Of a DNA stretch of 49,508 nt, positions 31,638-40,466 are shown piece after piece (the stretch's first letter is position 1; every line of letters begins with the position of its first letter). The stretch is from contig NZ_JADKMA010000027.1 in NCBI RefSeq assembly GCF_017676365.1, forward strand, positions 1 through 49,508, in the 5' to 3' direction. The position numbers were made by a program, and so were the translations under genes. This stretch comes from Streptomyces oryzae. GTDB lineage: Bacteria > Actinomycetota > Actinomycetes > Streptomycetales > Streptomycetaceae. The notes beneath the pieces are model-generated. The model was given only the letters and a program-made list of their open reading frames with translations, ran no database searches and was not told the origin of the DNA.

Positions 31638-32657
31638 TCATACGGAGGGCTCCTCGGCCAGGCGCGCTCGTGCCTGGCCGGGAACGGTCACCTTTCCCGG
31701 CTCGGCGACGGACTCGGCCACGGGCTCCGGGACGGCCGGGAGCCGGAGCCGCTCGCCGCGCTCCAGCCGCCACCAGATGTACGCCCGCAGCAGCGGCCGG
31801 GGCAGCAGCGCATGCACACGAGTGGGGCGGCGTTTGACGGCGAGGGCGCGCAGCGGGCGCGGCCGCGGCAGAAAGACCCGCGCGACCAGGGCCAGCGTAC
31901 GGTGGTCGGCCGCCGCGAGGTCGCGGCGCAGGTCGGCGCAGAGCCGCTGCCAGATCTCGCCCAGCCGGTCACGGGCACCCTCGGTACCGGCGGACCAGAC
32001 GCACATGCGGTAGAAGTTGCAGGAGTCGTCGGCCACATCCGCTGCGTACCCGACGACGTCACCGGTGAGTTCTCCCATCGCGTACAGGTGTCCGGCGAGC
32101 CGGTCGAAGGCTTCGCTGTGCGGCAGCCCCGCAAGGTGCCGCCCGAAGCGCAGCATGATCCGCACATCGGACGACCGGCCGTGGCAGGCACGAACCAGGT
32201 CACCCACGCCCGGCGCGGCCCGCGAGCCGGTGGCCTCGGTCTCCCAGCGCGCGTACTCCTCCAGCGCACGCAGTTCGGCGAGGGTGGCGGCGTCGTCGCA
32301 TCCGTAGCCGCGCAGCACCTCCTCGATGCCGTCGCGCCACGCCGGGCCTGCCGGGACGCCGTGGGACTGCTCCCGTTCGACGGCGAGGTCACCGAGGTAG
32401 ACCAGAGCCTCCAGATGCAGCAGGGGCGGCCAGTAATAGTCCAGCGCATCGCGCGGGCAGCCGAGTAGTTGCAGGGTGCGTACGCAGTACTGGGTGACGG
32501 CGCCCGCCTTCAGCTGGTGCCGCAGCGTGACGGCGGTGCGCTCCCAGTCCATCGGGGGCTGTGCGGCCAGAGGCCGCTGCCACGCACGGTCGGCCGCACC
32601 GCGCTCTCCACGCGAGAGCAGCGGCCGGCGCACCTTCGTCTTCCTGGTGAGGCTCAT
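31638..32657 (-). CDS. Uncharacterised protein, possible class I isoprenoid-synthase fold
   Basis: A 339-residue, mostly helical, soluble protein. Two segments recall the metal-binding helices of polyprenyl diphosphate synthases. PLLHLEALVYLGDLAVEREQ, near residue 78, sits where the first Asp-rich motif would be but keeps only one Asp. GYAADVADDSCN, near residue 205, mirrors the second motif (G-x-x-x-Q-x-x-D-D-x-x-D) with Asp for Gln and Asn for the last Asp. The N-terminus is basic and the C-terminus disordered. I did not find a clear family and offer this fold as a hypothesis. The ATG at 32657 has GAGGGA upstream. It is divergent from the 40-residue peptide gene at 32887. A hypothetical protein of another helical fold is the alternative. 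Confidence 0.6.
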   Translation of the reverse strand: MSLTRKTKVRRPLLSRGERGAADRAWQRPLAAQPPMDWERTAVTLRHQLKAGAVTQYCVRTLQLLGCPRDALDYYWPPLLHLEALVYLGDLAVEREQSHGVPAGPAWRDGIEEVLRGYGCDDAATLAELRALEEYARWETEATGSRAAPGVGDLVRACHGRSSDVRIMLRFGRHLAGLPHSEAFDRLAGHLYAMGELTGDVVGYAADVADDSCNFYRMCVWSAGTEGARDRLGEIWQRLCADLRRDLAAADHRTLALVARVFLPRPRPLRALAVKRRPTRVHALLPRPLLRAYIWWRLERGERLRLPAVPEPVAESVAEPGKVTVPGQARARLAEEPSV

Positions 32658-32845
32658 ACGGGGGTGTCCCTCGGCATTGGGGAGTGGCGGGCGGACGCCT
32701 GCGGCCCGTGCGGCAGGGGGTCAGCGGGAACGTAACGGGGGTCGGACCTCAACTGACAGGTGCTTGGCAGCAATTCACCGCATCGGGTGGGCAATGCGGC
32801 CTCTACGTTTTTGATCCAGGCGAGCCGGAAATGCCCCGCTCGGCA

Positions 32846-32864
32846 CCGGCCCACTCCGGGCCGG
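32846..32864 (+). terminator. Hairpin with T-run just before the small peptide gene (attenuator-like)
   Basis: CCGGCCC (32846-32852), loop ACTCC, GGGCCGG (32858-32864), followed by CCTTTT, is an intrinsic-terminator shape ending 17 bases before the ATG at 32887. The GAGGAG ribosome-binding site follows immediately. In this position it could attenuate transcription of the peptide gene, or set the 5' end of its mRNA. Confidence 0.5.
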
Positions 32865-32886
32865 CCTTTTCACCGAGGAGAACGAC

Positions 32887-33009
32887 ATGCTGCTGCCCGA
32901 CTTCGATGGCCCCCGCGCTCCCGCGTTGGGCGACGTCCGCAACCCCGCTTCCGACGAGGCCCCCGCGCTGCGCTGGCACGCCGAGGTGTACGAGGGCGAT
33001 CAGGGGTGA
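32887..33009 (+). CDS. 40-residue peptide, candidate precursor or regulatory peptide
   Basis: A short gene with a strong GAGGAG seven bases before its ATG, high GC at codon third positions and its own double-hairpin terminator, so it is probably real. The peptide begins MLLPDFDGPRAPALGDVRNP, then has an acidic Asp/Glu/Ala/Pro segment and ends LRWHAEVYEGDQG. It has one Trp (residue 30) ten residues from the C-terminus, one Tyr, no Cys and no signal peptide. Net charge is negative. I do not recognise a family. It lies between a divergent isoprenoid-synthase-like gene and a co-directional prolyl oligopeptidase, a setting that would suit a ribosomally made, modified peptide. A small regulatory protein is equally possible. 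Confidence 0.6.
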   Translation: MLLPDFDGPRAPALGDVRNPASDEAPALRWHAEVYEGDQG

Positions 33010-33072
33010 CCGGCGCCTGACGCCGGCCGAGTGAGGAACGGCGGGGCCGCGCTGCTTTTCCGCGGCCCCGCC
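33010..33072 (+). terminator. Tandem hairpins after the small peptide gene
   Basis: The first hairpin begins right after the TGA: CCGGCG (33010-33015), loop CCTGA, CGCCGG (33021-33026). The second is a perfect 12-bp stem, GGCGGGGCCGCG (33040-33051) with CGCGGCCCCGCC (33061-33072), and a 9-base T-rich loop. Together they should end transcription of the peptide gene and largely separate it from the peptidase downstream. Confidence 0.8.
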
Positions 33073-33126
33073 TTCCGCTGCGCAACCGCTCTTCCCCCGC
33101 CTGCTCCAACGCTCCGAGGACCCTCC

Positions 33127-35268
33127 GTGCCACCCATGACATCCGCTCACCCGCTCGCCTACCCGCCCGCACCCCGCGAGGACCTCGTCGAAACCCCGCA
33201 CGGGCTGCCGGTCGCCGATCCGTACCGCACGCTGGAGGACTTGGAAGGCGAGGCCGGCCGGGCCTGGGCCGAGGGCCAGGACGCGCTGTTCGCCGCGCAG
33301 CGCGCGACCTGGCCGCAACTGGCCGCCTGGGAACGGCGGCTTGCGGCGGATTCGGCGGCACGGCGCGTGTCCGCACCGGTGTGGCGGGGCAGCCGCTACT
33401 TCACCGAGCGGTATCTGCCAGGACGCGAGCAGGCGGTGCTGTACGTCACCGAGGCGGACGGCACCGAGCGGGTCGTGGTGGACGCGGACGCGGCGGAGCC
33501 GCGGGGCGGGGTCCGGCTGGCAGGATGGCGGCCGTCCTGGGAAGGCGACTTGGTGGCCTGCCAGTTCGCGGTGGACGGTGCCGACACCACACGGCTGGAG
33601 GTGTACGCCGCCGACGGCAGCGGGCTGGTGGACGGACCGGTCGGCCCGCTGCGGCACTCTCCGGTGGCCTGGCTCCCCGGAGGCAAGAGCTTCTACTACG
33701 TCGGGCCCGCCGCTGAGGGGCCGTCCGGTCTGCTCCGGGTCAAGCTGCACCAACTCGGCAGGCCCGCCACGGAGGATGAGGAAGTCTTCGGGGAACAGAC
33801 CGACGGCTTCGCCTACTTCGGGCTGACCGTCGCGCCCGACGGCAGCCGCTTGGCGGTCTCCGTGGCGCGCGGGGTCGCCCGGCACAACGATCTATGGCTC
33901 GCCCGAGATGTGTGGGACGACCCCGCACGGCCGGTCTGGCGGCCCCTCGTGGACGGCGCGGAAACCGGAGCGCTCACCTCCATCCGGCTGCACCGGGACG
34001 GCGGCGCCCGCCTGCACACCGACCGGGAAGCGCCCCGTGGCCGCATCCTGGTCACCGACTGTGTTCTGGCAAAGGGGTGGCGCGAGCTGGTGCCGGAGGA
34101 CCCGCAGGCCGCTCTCGACGAGAGCGTTCTGCTGGATGGGCCCGCGTTGCCCGAGCCGCTGCTGCTGGTGTGCTGGAGCCAGGATGCGACCAGCCGGGTC
34201 ACCGTGCACCGTGCGGCGGACGGACGGCGGACCGGCGAGGTGCCACTGCCCGGCAGTGGAGCGGTCAAGGTGCTGCGGACCCGGCCCGAAGGCGGGCACC
34301 AGGTGTGGTTCACCTACACCGACTTCGGCACGCCGCCCACGGTGTATGTCTTCGACGCCCTCACCGGACAGGTGTCCCGGTGGCCCGGCGAGCAGGCGCT
34401 GCCCCGGCCGCGGGTGCCCGCCGCGGAGACGGCGACGTCCCAGGACCCGCATCCCGAGTCACCGGAGCTGACGGCCCAACAGGTGCGGTACGAGGCCGAT
34501 GACGGGACCCCGGTACTGCTCTTCCTCCTCGGCCCGGCGGACGCCACGCATCCCCAGGCGTCACCCCGGCCGACGCTGCTGACGGGCTACGGCGGCTTCG
34601 GCACCCCGATGCGCCCCGGCTACAACCCGTTCGCCCGGGCCTGGGCCCAGGCAGGCGGCGTCTACGCCGTGGCCTGTGTCCGCGGTGGCGGCGAACACGG
34701 CACCGCCTGGCACGCCGCCGGACGGGGTGCCGCCAAATCGCGTGCTGTGGACGACTTCAACGACGCGGCCCGGTATCTCATCGACCGGAACATCACAGCC
34801 CCGGACCGGCTGGGCGCCTACGGACAGTCCAACGGCGGACTCCTGGTGACCGCCGCCATGACCCGCCGCCCGGAGCTGTACGCCGCCGTGACCGCTCTCG
34901 GACCGCTGTGCGACATGGCGCGCTACGAACGCTTCGGGATCGGCCACACCTGGACCGCCGAATACGGCAGCGCCGCCGACCGCGAGCAACTCGCCGGGCT
35001 GCTGGGCTACTCGCCGTACCACCAGGTGCGGCCGGGCACGCGCTACCCGGCCGTCCTGCTGTGCGTCGCCGACACCGACCACCGCACCGGCGCCCAGCAC
35101 GTCCGCAAGATGTGCGCCGCGCTGCAGCACGCCACCACCGGACCGGGACCGGTGCTGATGCGCCGCACCACGACCGGGGGCCACGCGCACGCTTCCGCAA
35201 GGACGGCGCACGAGCTGGGAACCGACGTCGCCGCCTTTCTGGCCCACCACACCGGCCTGGTGACCTGA
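33127..35268 (+). CDS. Prolyl oligopeptidase family (S9) serine peptidase
   Basis: A 713-residue cytoplasmic peptidase. Residues about 70-430 form a beta-propeller that restricts substrates to short peptides, and the C-terminal third is the alpha/beta hydrolase. The catalytic triad is Ser568 in GAYGQSNGG, an Asp in VADTDHRTG (649 or 651) and His686 in TTGGHAHAS. LLTGYGGFGTPMRPGYNPF and VACVRGGGEHGTAWH are the usual oxyanion and substrate loops. The GTG at 33127 is preferred to the ATG at 33136 because GAGGA lies six bases before it. Some family members process modified peptides in natural-product pathways, but most are housekeeping, and a terminator separates this one from the small peptide gene. 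Confidence 0.92.
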   Translation: MPPMTSAHPLAYPPAPREDLVETPHGLPVADPYRTLEDLEGEAGRAWAEGQDALFAAQRATWPQLAAWERRLAADSAARRVSAPVWRGSRYFTERYLPGREQAVLYVTEADGTERVVVDADAAEPRGGVRLAGWRPSWEGDLVACQFAVDGADTTRLEVYAADGSGLVDGPVGPLRHSPVAWLPGGKSFYYVGPAAEGPSGLLRVKLHQLGRPATEDEEVFGEQTDGFAYFGLTVAPDGSRLAVSVARGVARHNDLWLARDVWDDPARPVWRPLVDGAETGALTSIRLHRDGGARLHTDREAPRGRILVTDCVLAKGWRELVPEDPQAALDESVLLDGPALPEPLLLVCWSQDATSRVTVHRAADGRRTGEVPLPGSGAVKVLRTRPEGGHQVWFTYTDFGTPPTVYVFDALTGQVSRWPGEQALPRPRVPAAETATSQDPHPESPELTAQQVRYEADDGTPVLLFLLGPADATHPQASPRPTLLTGYGGFGTPMRPGYNPFARAWAQAGGVYAVACVRGGGEHGTAWHAAGRGAAKSRAVDDFNDAARYLIDRNITAPDRLGAYGQSNGGLLVTAAMTRRPELYAAVTALGPLCDMARYERFGIGHTWTAEYGSAADREQLAGLLGYSPYHQVRPGTRYPAVLLCVADTDHRTGAQHVRKMCAALQHATTGPGPVLMRRTTTGGHAHASARTAHELGTDVAAFLAHHTGLVT

Positions 35269-35302
35269 GGGTTGCCCCTCCTGGCGGTCGGTTGCGACAG
35301 CC

Positions 35303-37690
35303 CTAGGCCAGGCCCGCGCGGCGCAGCGCCTCGGCCATCTCGCTGTTGGCCGGGGCCGGGGCTGAGGTCTTCTGGCCGCCTTGGCCGCCGCGGCGCTTGT
35401 TGCCATCGCCCCGGCCGCCCTTGGGAGCACCCTTGGGCGAGCCCTGGCGCTGGCGCGGGGCGCCCCCTCCCGAGCGCTTGCCGGAGCCGCCGCCCGCCGC
35501 CTCCGGCTCGTCGTCCAGCCGCAGCGTGAGGGAGATCCGCTTGCGGGCCTCGTCCACGTCCAGCACCCGCACCCTGACGATGTCGCCGGGCTTGACCACG
35601 TCGCGCGGGTCCTTCACGAACGTCTTCGACATCGCCGAGACATGCACCAGACCGTCCTGGTGCACCCCGACATCGACGAACGCGCCGAAGGCGGCGACAT
35701 TGGTGACCACGCCCTCCAGCACCATGCCCTTGGACAGATCGCTGAGCTTCTCGACGCCCTCCTTGAAGCTCGCCGTACGGAACGCGGGCCGCGGGTCACG
35801 GCCCGGCTTCTCCAGCTCGCGGAGGATGTCGGTGACCGTGGGCAGCCCGAACGAGCCGTTGACGAACTCCTTCGGGTCCAGCGTGCGCAGCACCTTGGCG
35901 TTGCCGATCAGCGACGGCACATCGGCGCCCGTGCTGGCCACCATCTCGCGCACCACCGGATACGCCTCCGGGTGCACCGCCGAGGCGTCCAGCGGGTCGG
36001 CACCGCCGCGGATACGCAGGAAGCCCGCGCACTGCTCGAACGCCTTGGGGCCGAGCCGCGCCACATCCTTCAGCTCCTGACGGCTCTTGAAGGGGCCGTT
36101 GGCGTCCCGGTGCGCGACGATGTTCTCCGCCAGGACCGAGCCGATGCCCGAGACGCGGGACAGCAGCGGCGCCGAGGCCGTGTTGACGTCCACCCCGACG
36201 CCGTTCACACAGTCCTCCACCACGGCGTCCAGCGAGCGGGAGAGCTTCACCTCGGACAGATCGTGCTGATACTGGCCCACGCCGATGGACTTCGGGTCGA
36301 TCTTCACCAGCTCGGCCAGCGGATCCTGGAGCCGCCGGGCGATGGAGACGGCGCCGCGCAGCGACACATCCAGCTCGGGCAGCTCCTGGGAGGCGTAGGC
36401 CGAGGCGGAGTAGACCGAGGCGCCCGCCTCGGAGACCATCACCTTGGTCAGCTTCAGCTCCGGTTTGGCGGCGATGAGCTCACCGGCGAGCTTGTCCGTC
36501 TCCCGGGAGGCGGTGCCGTTGCCGATCGCGACGAGCTCCACCTTGTGCGCCTCCGCCAGCGCGGCCAGCTTCGCCAGCGACTGGTCCCACTGCTTCTGCG
36601 GCGCGTGCGGGTAGACCGTGTCCGTCGCGGCGACCTTGCCCGTCGCGTCGATCACCGCCACCTTCACGCCCGTTCGCAGCCCGGGGTCGAGACCGAGAGT
36701 GGCGCGGGTGCCGGCGGGCGCCGCGAGCAGCAGATCGCGCAGGTTGGCCGCGAAGACCCGGACCGCCTCGTCCTCGGCGGCCGTCCGCAGCCGGGTGCGC
36801 AGATCGATTCCCAGGTGCACCAGAATGCGCGTACGCCACGCCCAGCGCACCGTCTCCGCCAGCCACGCGTCGGCCGGACGCCCCTCGTCGCGCACCCCGA
36901 AGCGGTGGGCGATGGAACGCTCGTAGGAGCTCGGGCCCTCCGGGGCCGCGCCGTCCGCTCCGGCCGGCTCGGGCTCCATGGTCAGGTCGAGGATCTCCTC
37001 TTTCTCGCCGCGCAGCATCGCGAGGATGCGGTGCGAGGGCAGCTCGGTGAAGCCCTCGGAGAAGTCGAAGTAGTCGGCGAACTTGGCGCCCTGCTCCTCC
37101 TTGCCCTCCCGCACCTTGGCGGCCAGCCGCCCGCGCTCCCACATGCGCTCGCGCAGCTCGCCGATGAGATCGGCGTCCTCGCCGAAGCGCTCGGTCAGGA
37201 TCGCCCGCGCCCCCTCCAGGGCAGCGGCGGCGTCCGCGACACCCTTGTCGGCGTCGACGAACGCGGCGGCCGCGGCGGACGGCGCCACCGTGGGATCGGC
37301 GAGCAGCCCTTCGGCGAGCGGTTCGAGACCGGCTTCCCTGGCGATCTGCGCCTTGGTGCGCCGCTTGGGCTTGTACGGCAGATAGATGTCCTCCAGGCGC
37401 GCCTTGGAGTCGGCGGCACGGATCTGCTCCGCCAGCTCGTCGGTGAGCTTGCCCTGCCCGCGCACGGACTCCAGGACCGACTCGCGCCGCTCCTCCAGCT
37501 CCCGCAGATAGCGCAGCCGCTCCTCCAGGGAGCGCAGCTGCGCGTCGTCGAGCATCTCGGTCGCTTCCTTGCGGTAGCGCGCGATGAACGGCACGGTCGA
37601 CCCGCCGTCGAGCAGCTCGACAGCGGCGCGGACCTGCCGCTCGCGTACGCCGAGTTCCTCGGCGATCCTGCCTTCGATGGTCGTCGTCAC
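35303..37690 (-). CDS. tex: Tex-family RNA-binding transcription accessory protein
   Basis: A 795-residue Tex protein, the bacterial relative of Spt6, which binds RNA and the transcription machinery. Domain order is complete. The N-terminal helical region opens with [50 protein letters not shown] YqgF/RNase H-like fold follows ([20 protein letters not shown]), then helix-hairpin-helix repeats ([20 protein letters not shown]), and an S1 domain ([31 protein letters not shown]). A Gly/Lys/Arg-rich tail follows the S1 domain. The GTG at 37690 is chosen because homology begins there; the frame is open much further upstream. It is converged on by the prolyl oligopeptidase. Confidence 0.95.
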   Translation of the reverse strand: MTTTIEGRIAEELGVRERQVRAAVELLDGGSTVPFIARYRKEATEMLDDAQLRSLEERLRYLRELEERRESVLESVRGQGKLTDELAEQIRAADSKARLEDIYLPYKPKRRTKAQIAREAGLEPLAEGLLADPTVAPSAAAAAFVDADKGVADAAAALEGARAILTERFGEDADLIGELRERMWERGRLAAKVREGKEEQGAKFADYFDFSEGFTELPSHRILAMLRGEKEEILDLTMEPEPAGADGAAPEGPSSYERSIAHRFGVRDEGRPADAWLAETVRWAWRTRILVHLGIDLRTRLRTAAEDEAVRVFAANLRDLLLAAPAGTRATLGLDPGLRTGVKVAVIDATGKVAATDTVYPHAPQKQWDQSLAKLAALAEAHKVELVAIGNGTASRETDKLAGELIAAKPELKLTKVMVSEAGASVYSASAYASQELPELDVSLRGAVSIARRLQDPLAELVKIDPKSIGVGQYQHDLSEVKLSRSLDAVVEDCVNGVGVDVNTASAPLLSRVSGIGSVLAENIVAHRDANGPFKSRQELKDVARLGPKAFEQCAGFLRIRGGADPLDASAVHPEAYPVVREMVASTGADVPSLIGNAKVLRTLDPKEFVNGSFGLPTVTDILRELEKPGRDPRPAFRTASFKEGVEKLSDLSKGMVLEGVVTNVAAFGAFVDVGVHQDGLVHVSAMSKTFVKDPRDVVKPGDIVRVRVLDVDEARKRISLTLRLDDEPEAAGGGSGKRSGGGAPRQRQGSPKGAPKGGRGDGNKRRGGQGGQKTSAPAPANSEMAEALRRAGLA

Positions 37691-37839
37691 GATGGTTCGT
37701 TCCGCCTTCTCGGTGCTGTGGTCCCCCGGTAGGCATGCATTGTGGCAGGCGGGTCCGACAGCCCCGCGCAGGCGGGCGGGGCGGCGGGCCCCGAAGCCGC
37801 CGCTCCGGCCGCTGGGACTGTGTGCCGGCCCTGCCCGGG
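37691..37839. other. 149-base gap between tex and the SCO6745-family gene
   Basis: The two leftward genes are separated by a very GC-rich stretch. It contains a short GGCGGC/GCCGCC stem near 37780-37802 that may terminate the upstream gene. No gene is seen and I cannot identify the tex promoter. Confidence 0.4.
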
Positions 37840-38712
37840 TCAGCCCTTGCCGAACAGGTCGGCGGGGAACGCGCCGGCCTCCGTCGCCGCCCGCGCGAAC
37901 CCGCCGGCCAGCTCGGTCAGCCGCGCCACGCCCTCGGCGCCCAGCAGCTCGTAGGGCCGCCGGTCCAGCCGGTCGGTCTCCTGCTCCAGACGCTTGCGCA
38001 GCTCGATGCCCTGCTCCGTCAGCTCCCCTTCGCCGTCCAGCAGTCCGCGCCCGGTCAGCCGCTGCTGGGCCGCCGCCCAGTCCTGCTCGTTGTAGCCGCG
38101 GGTGCTCATCACCCACTTGGGGTTCATCCCGCGCCCGCTGGCCGTATGGCTCACCAGGGCCTCCAGCGCGTCGAGTTCGGCGTTCTGCAGGGCCGCTATA
38201 TGGCCGTCCCCGCGGTGCTCGCGCAGCAGGGTCGCCGCGTGCCACAGCGCCAGATGCGGCGACTGGTCCACCGGGGGCACCGGCAGGTCCGCGTTGGCGG
38301 AGTACAGCGGGCGCCCTGAGCGGGTGCAGCCCTCGGTCGCGCGGAGTGCCAGCCGCGCGGTCTCCGCCATCTCCGGGGAGTTGACGGCGTCCTCGCCCAG
38401 CAGTTTGCGCAGCGTCGTGTCGGCGGCCCGCAGCCGCGCGGCCAGCACGGTCTCCGGCGACGCCGCGTCCCACACCTCCGGGACGAAGCGGGCCACCAGC
38501 GCGTGGCTGTAGTTGTAGAAGGTGGCCGTCACCGTCCCCGCGCTCACGGCACCCAGCGGCGCGGACCGCGAGGCCAGGTTGACCGCGTGCTGGTCGTCGA
38601 TCCCGTAGGGCGAGAGTTCCTTCCCCAGCGCGGGTGAGAAGTAGAGCGCGGAGTGCAGGGCGTTCAGGGCGTTGTGGCAGCGCCGCCCGGCGCGTTCGGG
38701 AAGTGACGTCAT
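37840..38712 (-). CDS. SCO6745-family helix-turn-helix-like protein
   Basis: A 290-residue cytoplasmic protein of the actinobacterial family named after Streptomyces coelicolor SCO6745. Marks are the N-terminal [19 protein letters not shown], YFxN-like [40 protein letters not shown], and a C-terminal winged-helix-like part ([43 protein letters not shown]). The last resembles MarR-type DNA-binding wings. The molecular role is not established. The ATG at 38712 begins the conserved region. In S. coelicolor the nearby number SCO6750 is idi, so the neighbourhood here appears conserved. Confidence 0.8.
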   Translation of the reverse strand: MTSLPERAGRRCHNALNALHSALYFSPALGKELSPYGIDDQHAVNLASRSAPLGAVSAGTVTATFYNYSHALVARFVPEVWDAASPETVLAARLRAADTTLRKLLGEDAVNSPEMAETARLALRATEGCTRSGRPLYSANADLPVPPVDQSPHLALWHAATLLREHRGDGHIAALQNAELDALEALVSHTASGRGMNPKWVMSTRGYNEQDWAAAQQRLTGRGLLDGEGELTEQGIELRKRLEQETDRLDRRPYELLGAEGVARLTELAGGFARAATEAGAFPADLFGKG

Positions 38713-38752
38713 GCCGGTACGCTACCGCTGGGTACATCGCCCTTGAAGACGC

Positions 38753-38766
38753 GCCCCGTAAGGGGC
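38753..38766 (-). terminator. Short hairpin after the crotonase-fold gene
   Basis: GCCCC (38753-38757), loop GTAA, GGGGC (38762-38766) lies just downstream of the stop of the leftward gene at 38785. It is a weak stem that resembles the core of the dispersed-repeat terminator at 12152-12193 and may be its relic. Confidence 0.4.
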
Positions 38767-38784
38767 ACCCCTCATCGGAAAGCC

Positions 38785-39549
38785 TCAGTGGCGCGGCCAG
38801 CCGAACCGGGGAGCCCGGCGCTCAAGAAAGGCCGCCACCCCTTCCGCCGCCTCCCCACTCGCGGCAGCCTCCCGCCCCCAGTGCTCGACCCGGTCAGCCC
38901 CCGTACGGCCGTCGGCGAACTCCTTGGCCGCCGCCTGGGTCAGCGCGGAGCGCGCCGCGAGGGTACGCGTGAACTCGGCAACCCTTTTGTCGAGTTCGTC
39001 CCCATGGTGCACCTCGTCCACCAGCCCGGCCCGCAGTGCCCGCGCCGCGTCGATCAGTTCGCCGGAGAAGAGCAGGAACTTCGCGGTGGCGGGACCGACC
39101 AGGCGTACCAGGCGCTCCGTCGAGGAGGCCGCGTACACGATGCCCAGCTTTGCCGGGGTGATCCCGAAGAGTGCGTCGTGCGCCGCGAAGCGCAGATCGC
39201 AGGCGGCGGCCAGCTGACAGCCGCCGCCGACGCAGTGCCCGCGTACCACGGCGAGCGTGGGCTTGGGGAAGCCGGCCAGCGCCTCCTCCGCGGCCACCGC
39301 CAGCGACTGCTGCTCCCGTGGCGCGCTCTGCGCCGCATCGTGCAGCGCACCGATGTCCGCACCCGCACAGAAGGTTCCGCCGGCACCTGTGAGCACCACG
39401 ACACGGACGCCGGGATCGTCGGCGAGCTCGGCCAGGAGCACGGGCAGCGCCCGCCACATGGCCGGCGTCATCGCGTTGCGCTTGGCGGGGCGGTCGATGG
39501 TGACGGTCGCGACGCCCTCGTCGTGCGCCGTGCGCAGGGTCGGCTCCAT
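38785..39549 (-). CDS. Enoyl-CoA hydratase/isomerase family protein with altered active site
   Basis: A 254-residue crotonase-fold protein. The CoA/oxyanion loops are present: GTFCAGADI (59-67) and [18 protein letters not shown] (104-121). However both hydratase acids are missing. The first Glu position is Gln112 (GGGCQLA) and the second is Ala133 (TPAKLGIVY, where PExxLG is usual). It therefore probably does not hydrate enoyl-CoA in the standard way and may be an isomerase, hydrolase or decarboxylase. The ATG at 39549 starts the conserved region; its ribosome-binding site is weak. It stands alone, with a hairpin at its end. Confidence 0.85.
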   Translation of the reverse strand: MEPTLRTAHDEGVATVTIDRPAKRNAMTPAMWRALPVLLAELADDPGVRVVVLTGAGGTFCAGADIGALHDAAQSAPREQQSLAVAAEEALAGFPKPTLAVVRGHCVGGGCQLAAACDLRFAAHDALFGITPAKLGIVYAASSTERLVRLVGPATAKFLLFSGELIDAARALRAGLVDEVHHGDELDKRVAEFTRTLAARSALTQAAAKEFADGRTGADRVEHWGREAAASGEAAEGVAAFLERRAPRFGWPRH

Positions 39550-39685
39550 GACCGTGATCGTATCCGGCTCGCGCCACGAACTGTCATGGAGCCGACCGCG
39601 GCGTAAGTGTTCTGTCAAATGCCATCGATACGTGCCAACTTGCAGTCACCGGGCCAGCTCCGCCGCACGCGGTATCACCATGCAA

Positions 39686-39709
39686 TGCAAGTACATCTGC
39701 AAGTACATC
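39686..39709 (+). repeat. 12-bp tandem repeat in the promoter of the HATPase gene
   Basis: TGCAAGTACATC occurs twice in tandem (39686-39697, 39698-39709), 40-60 bases before the start codon. Two more TGCAA/TTGCA pentamers lie just upstream at 39642 and 39681. Four spaced copies in a short promoter suggest a regulator-binding array. The rest of 39550-39747 holds no gene. Confidence 0.6.
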
Positions 39710-39747
39710 CAGTGCTACAGGTACCGAGCAGGAGAGTGGGTGCTCAG

Positions 39748-40401
39748 ATGGAGAGCCGCGGCGGGCAGCTGTCCGGCGTTGTCGACGAGGCTCCACCAAC
39801 CGGGGAGAGAGACCGGTCCCCGAGTGCGGCGCGCGGTGGACCGGCGACAGGAGCCGCAGGTGCGGTCACCGCCGTCCTGCCGCTGCGGGAGAGCGCGGAG
39901 CGGCAACGGCGGTGCGAATCCAGAACGCTCGGCTGCGGGCACGAGGGCTCATTGGGCCACGCGCACGCCAGCACGGCCGGGACGGCGCGCGAGGGGGCTT
40001 GGCGGTTCACCGCGCCGGCGACCGCCTCCTCGGTGCCCCGGCTGCGGCACGCCGTACGTGACCTGCTGGGGCGGCAGACCGCCCGGGTGCCGGACGAAGT
40101 GCTCCAGGGGGCGCTGCTGATCCTCTCGGAGCTGGTCACCAATGCCGTACAGCACGCGGCGCTGCTCTCTCCCGAGATCGGGGTCGAGGTCTCGCTGGGG
40201 GGCGGCCGGCTCCGCGTCGCGGTGGAGGACAGCCACCCCTACCGGCCCAGGGCGCTGGAGGCCGAGCCGTTCCGTGAGCACATCGGCGGCCGGGGGCTGC
40301 TGCTGGTCAAGACGCTGGTCGGCGAGGCGGGCGGGCGCTGCGACGTGGAGCAGACGAGTGCGGGCGGTAAGGTCATCTGGGCCGCGCTGCCGCTCATCTG
40401 A
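39748..40401 (+). CDS. HATPase_c anti-sigma-factor-like ATP-binding protein (RsbW type)
   Basis: A 217-residue protein. The first 90 residues are low-complexity and probably disordered. The rest is a small GHKL ATPase domain with N-box LLILSELVTNAVQHA, G1-like VEDSHPYRPR and G2-like HIGGRGLLLVKTLVGEAGG, then the closing KVIWAALPL strand. Streptomyces has dozens of such proteins, many anti-sigma or signalling switches that partner STAS or small HTH/DUF397 proteins; none lies adjacent here. The ATG at 39748 is preferred, with AGGAG 13 bases upstream; an in-frame GTG four codons earlier is possible. The repeat array upstream suggests dedicated regulation. Confidence 0.85.
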   Translation: MESRGGQLSGVVDEAPPTGERDRSPSAARGGPATGAAGAVTAVLPLRESAERQRRCESRTLGCGHEGSLGHAHASTAGTAREGAWRFTAPATASSVPRLRHAVRDLLGRQTARVPDEVLQGALLILSELVTNAVQHAALLSPEIGVEVSLGGGRLRVAVEDSHPYRPRALEAEPFREHIGGRGLLLVKTLVGEAGGRCDVEQTSAGGKVIWAALPLI

Positions 40402-40466
40402 GCGCCGGGGCCGGATACCGCTGAGCCGGGCCGTACGCCGCTGAGCCGGGCCGTACAGCACGGAGC

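Noticed and set aside
35303..38737. Tex reading frame extended to over 1100 codons
   Set aside because: The upstream part lies across another leftward gene in a different frame; Tex homology begins at the GTG at 37690.
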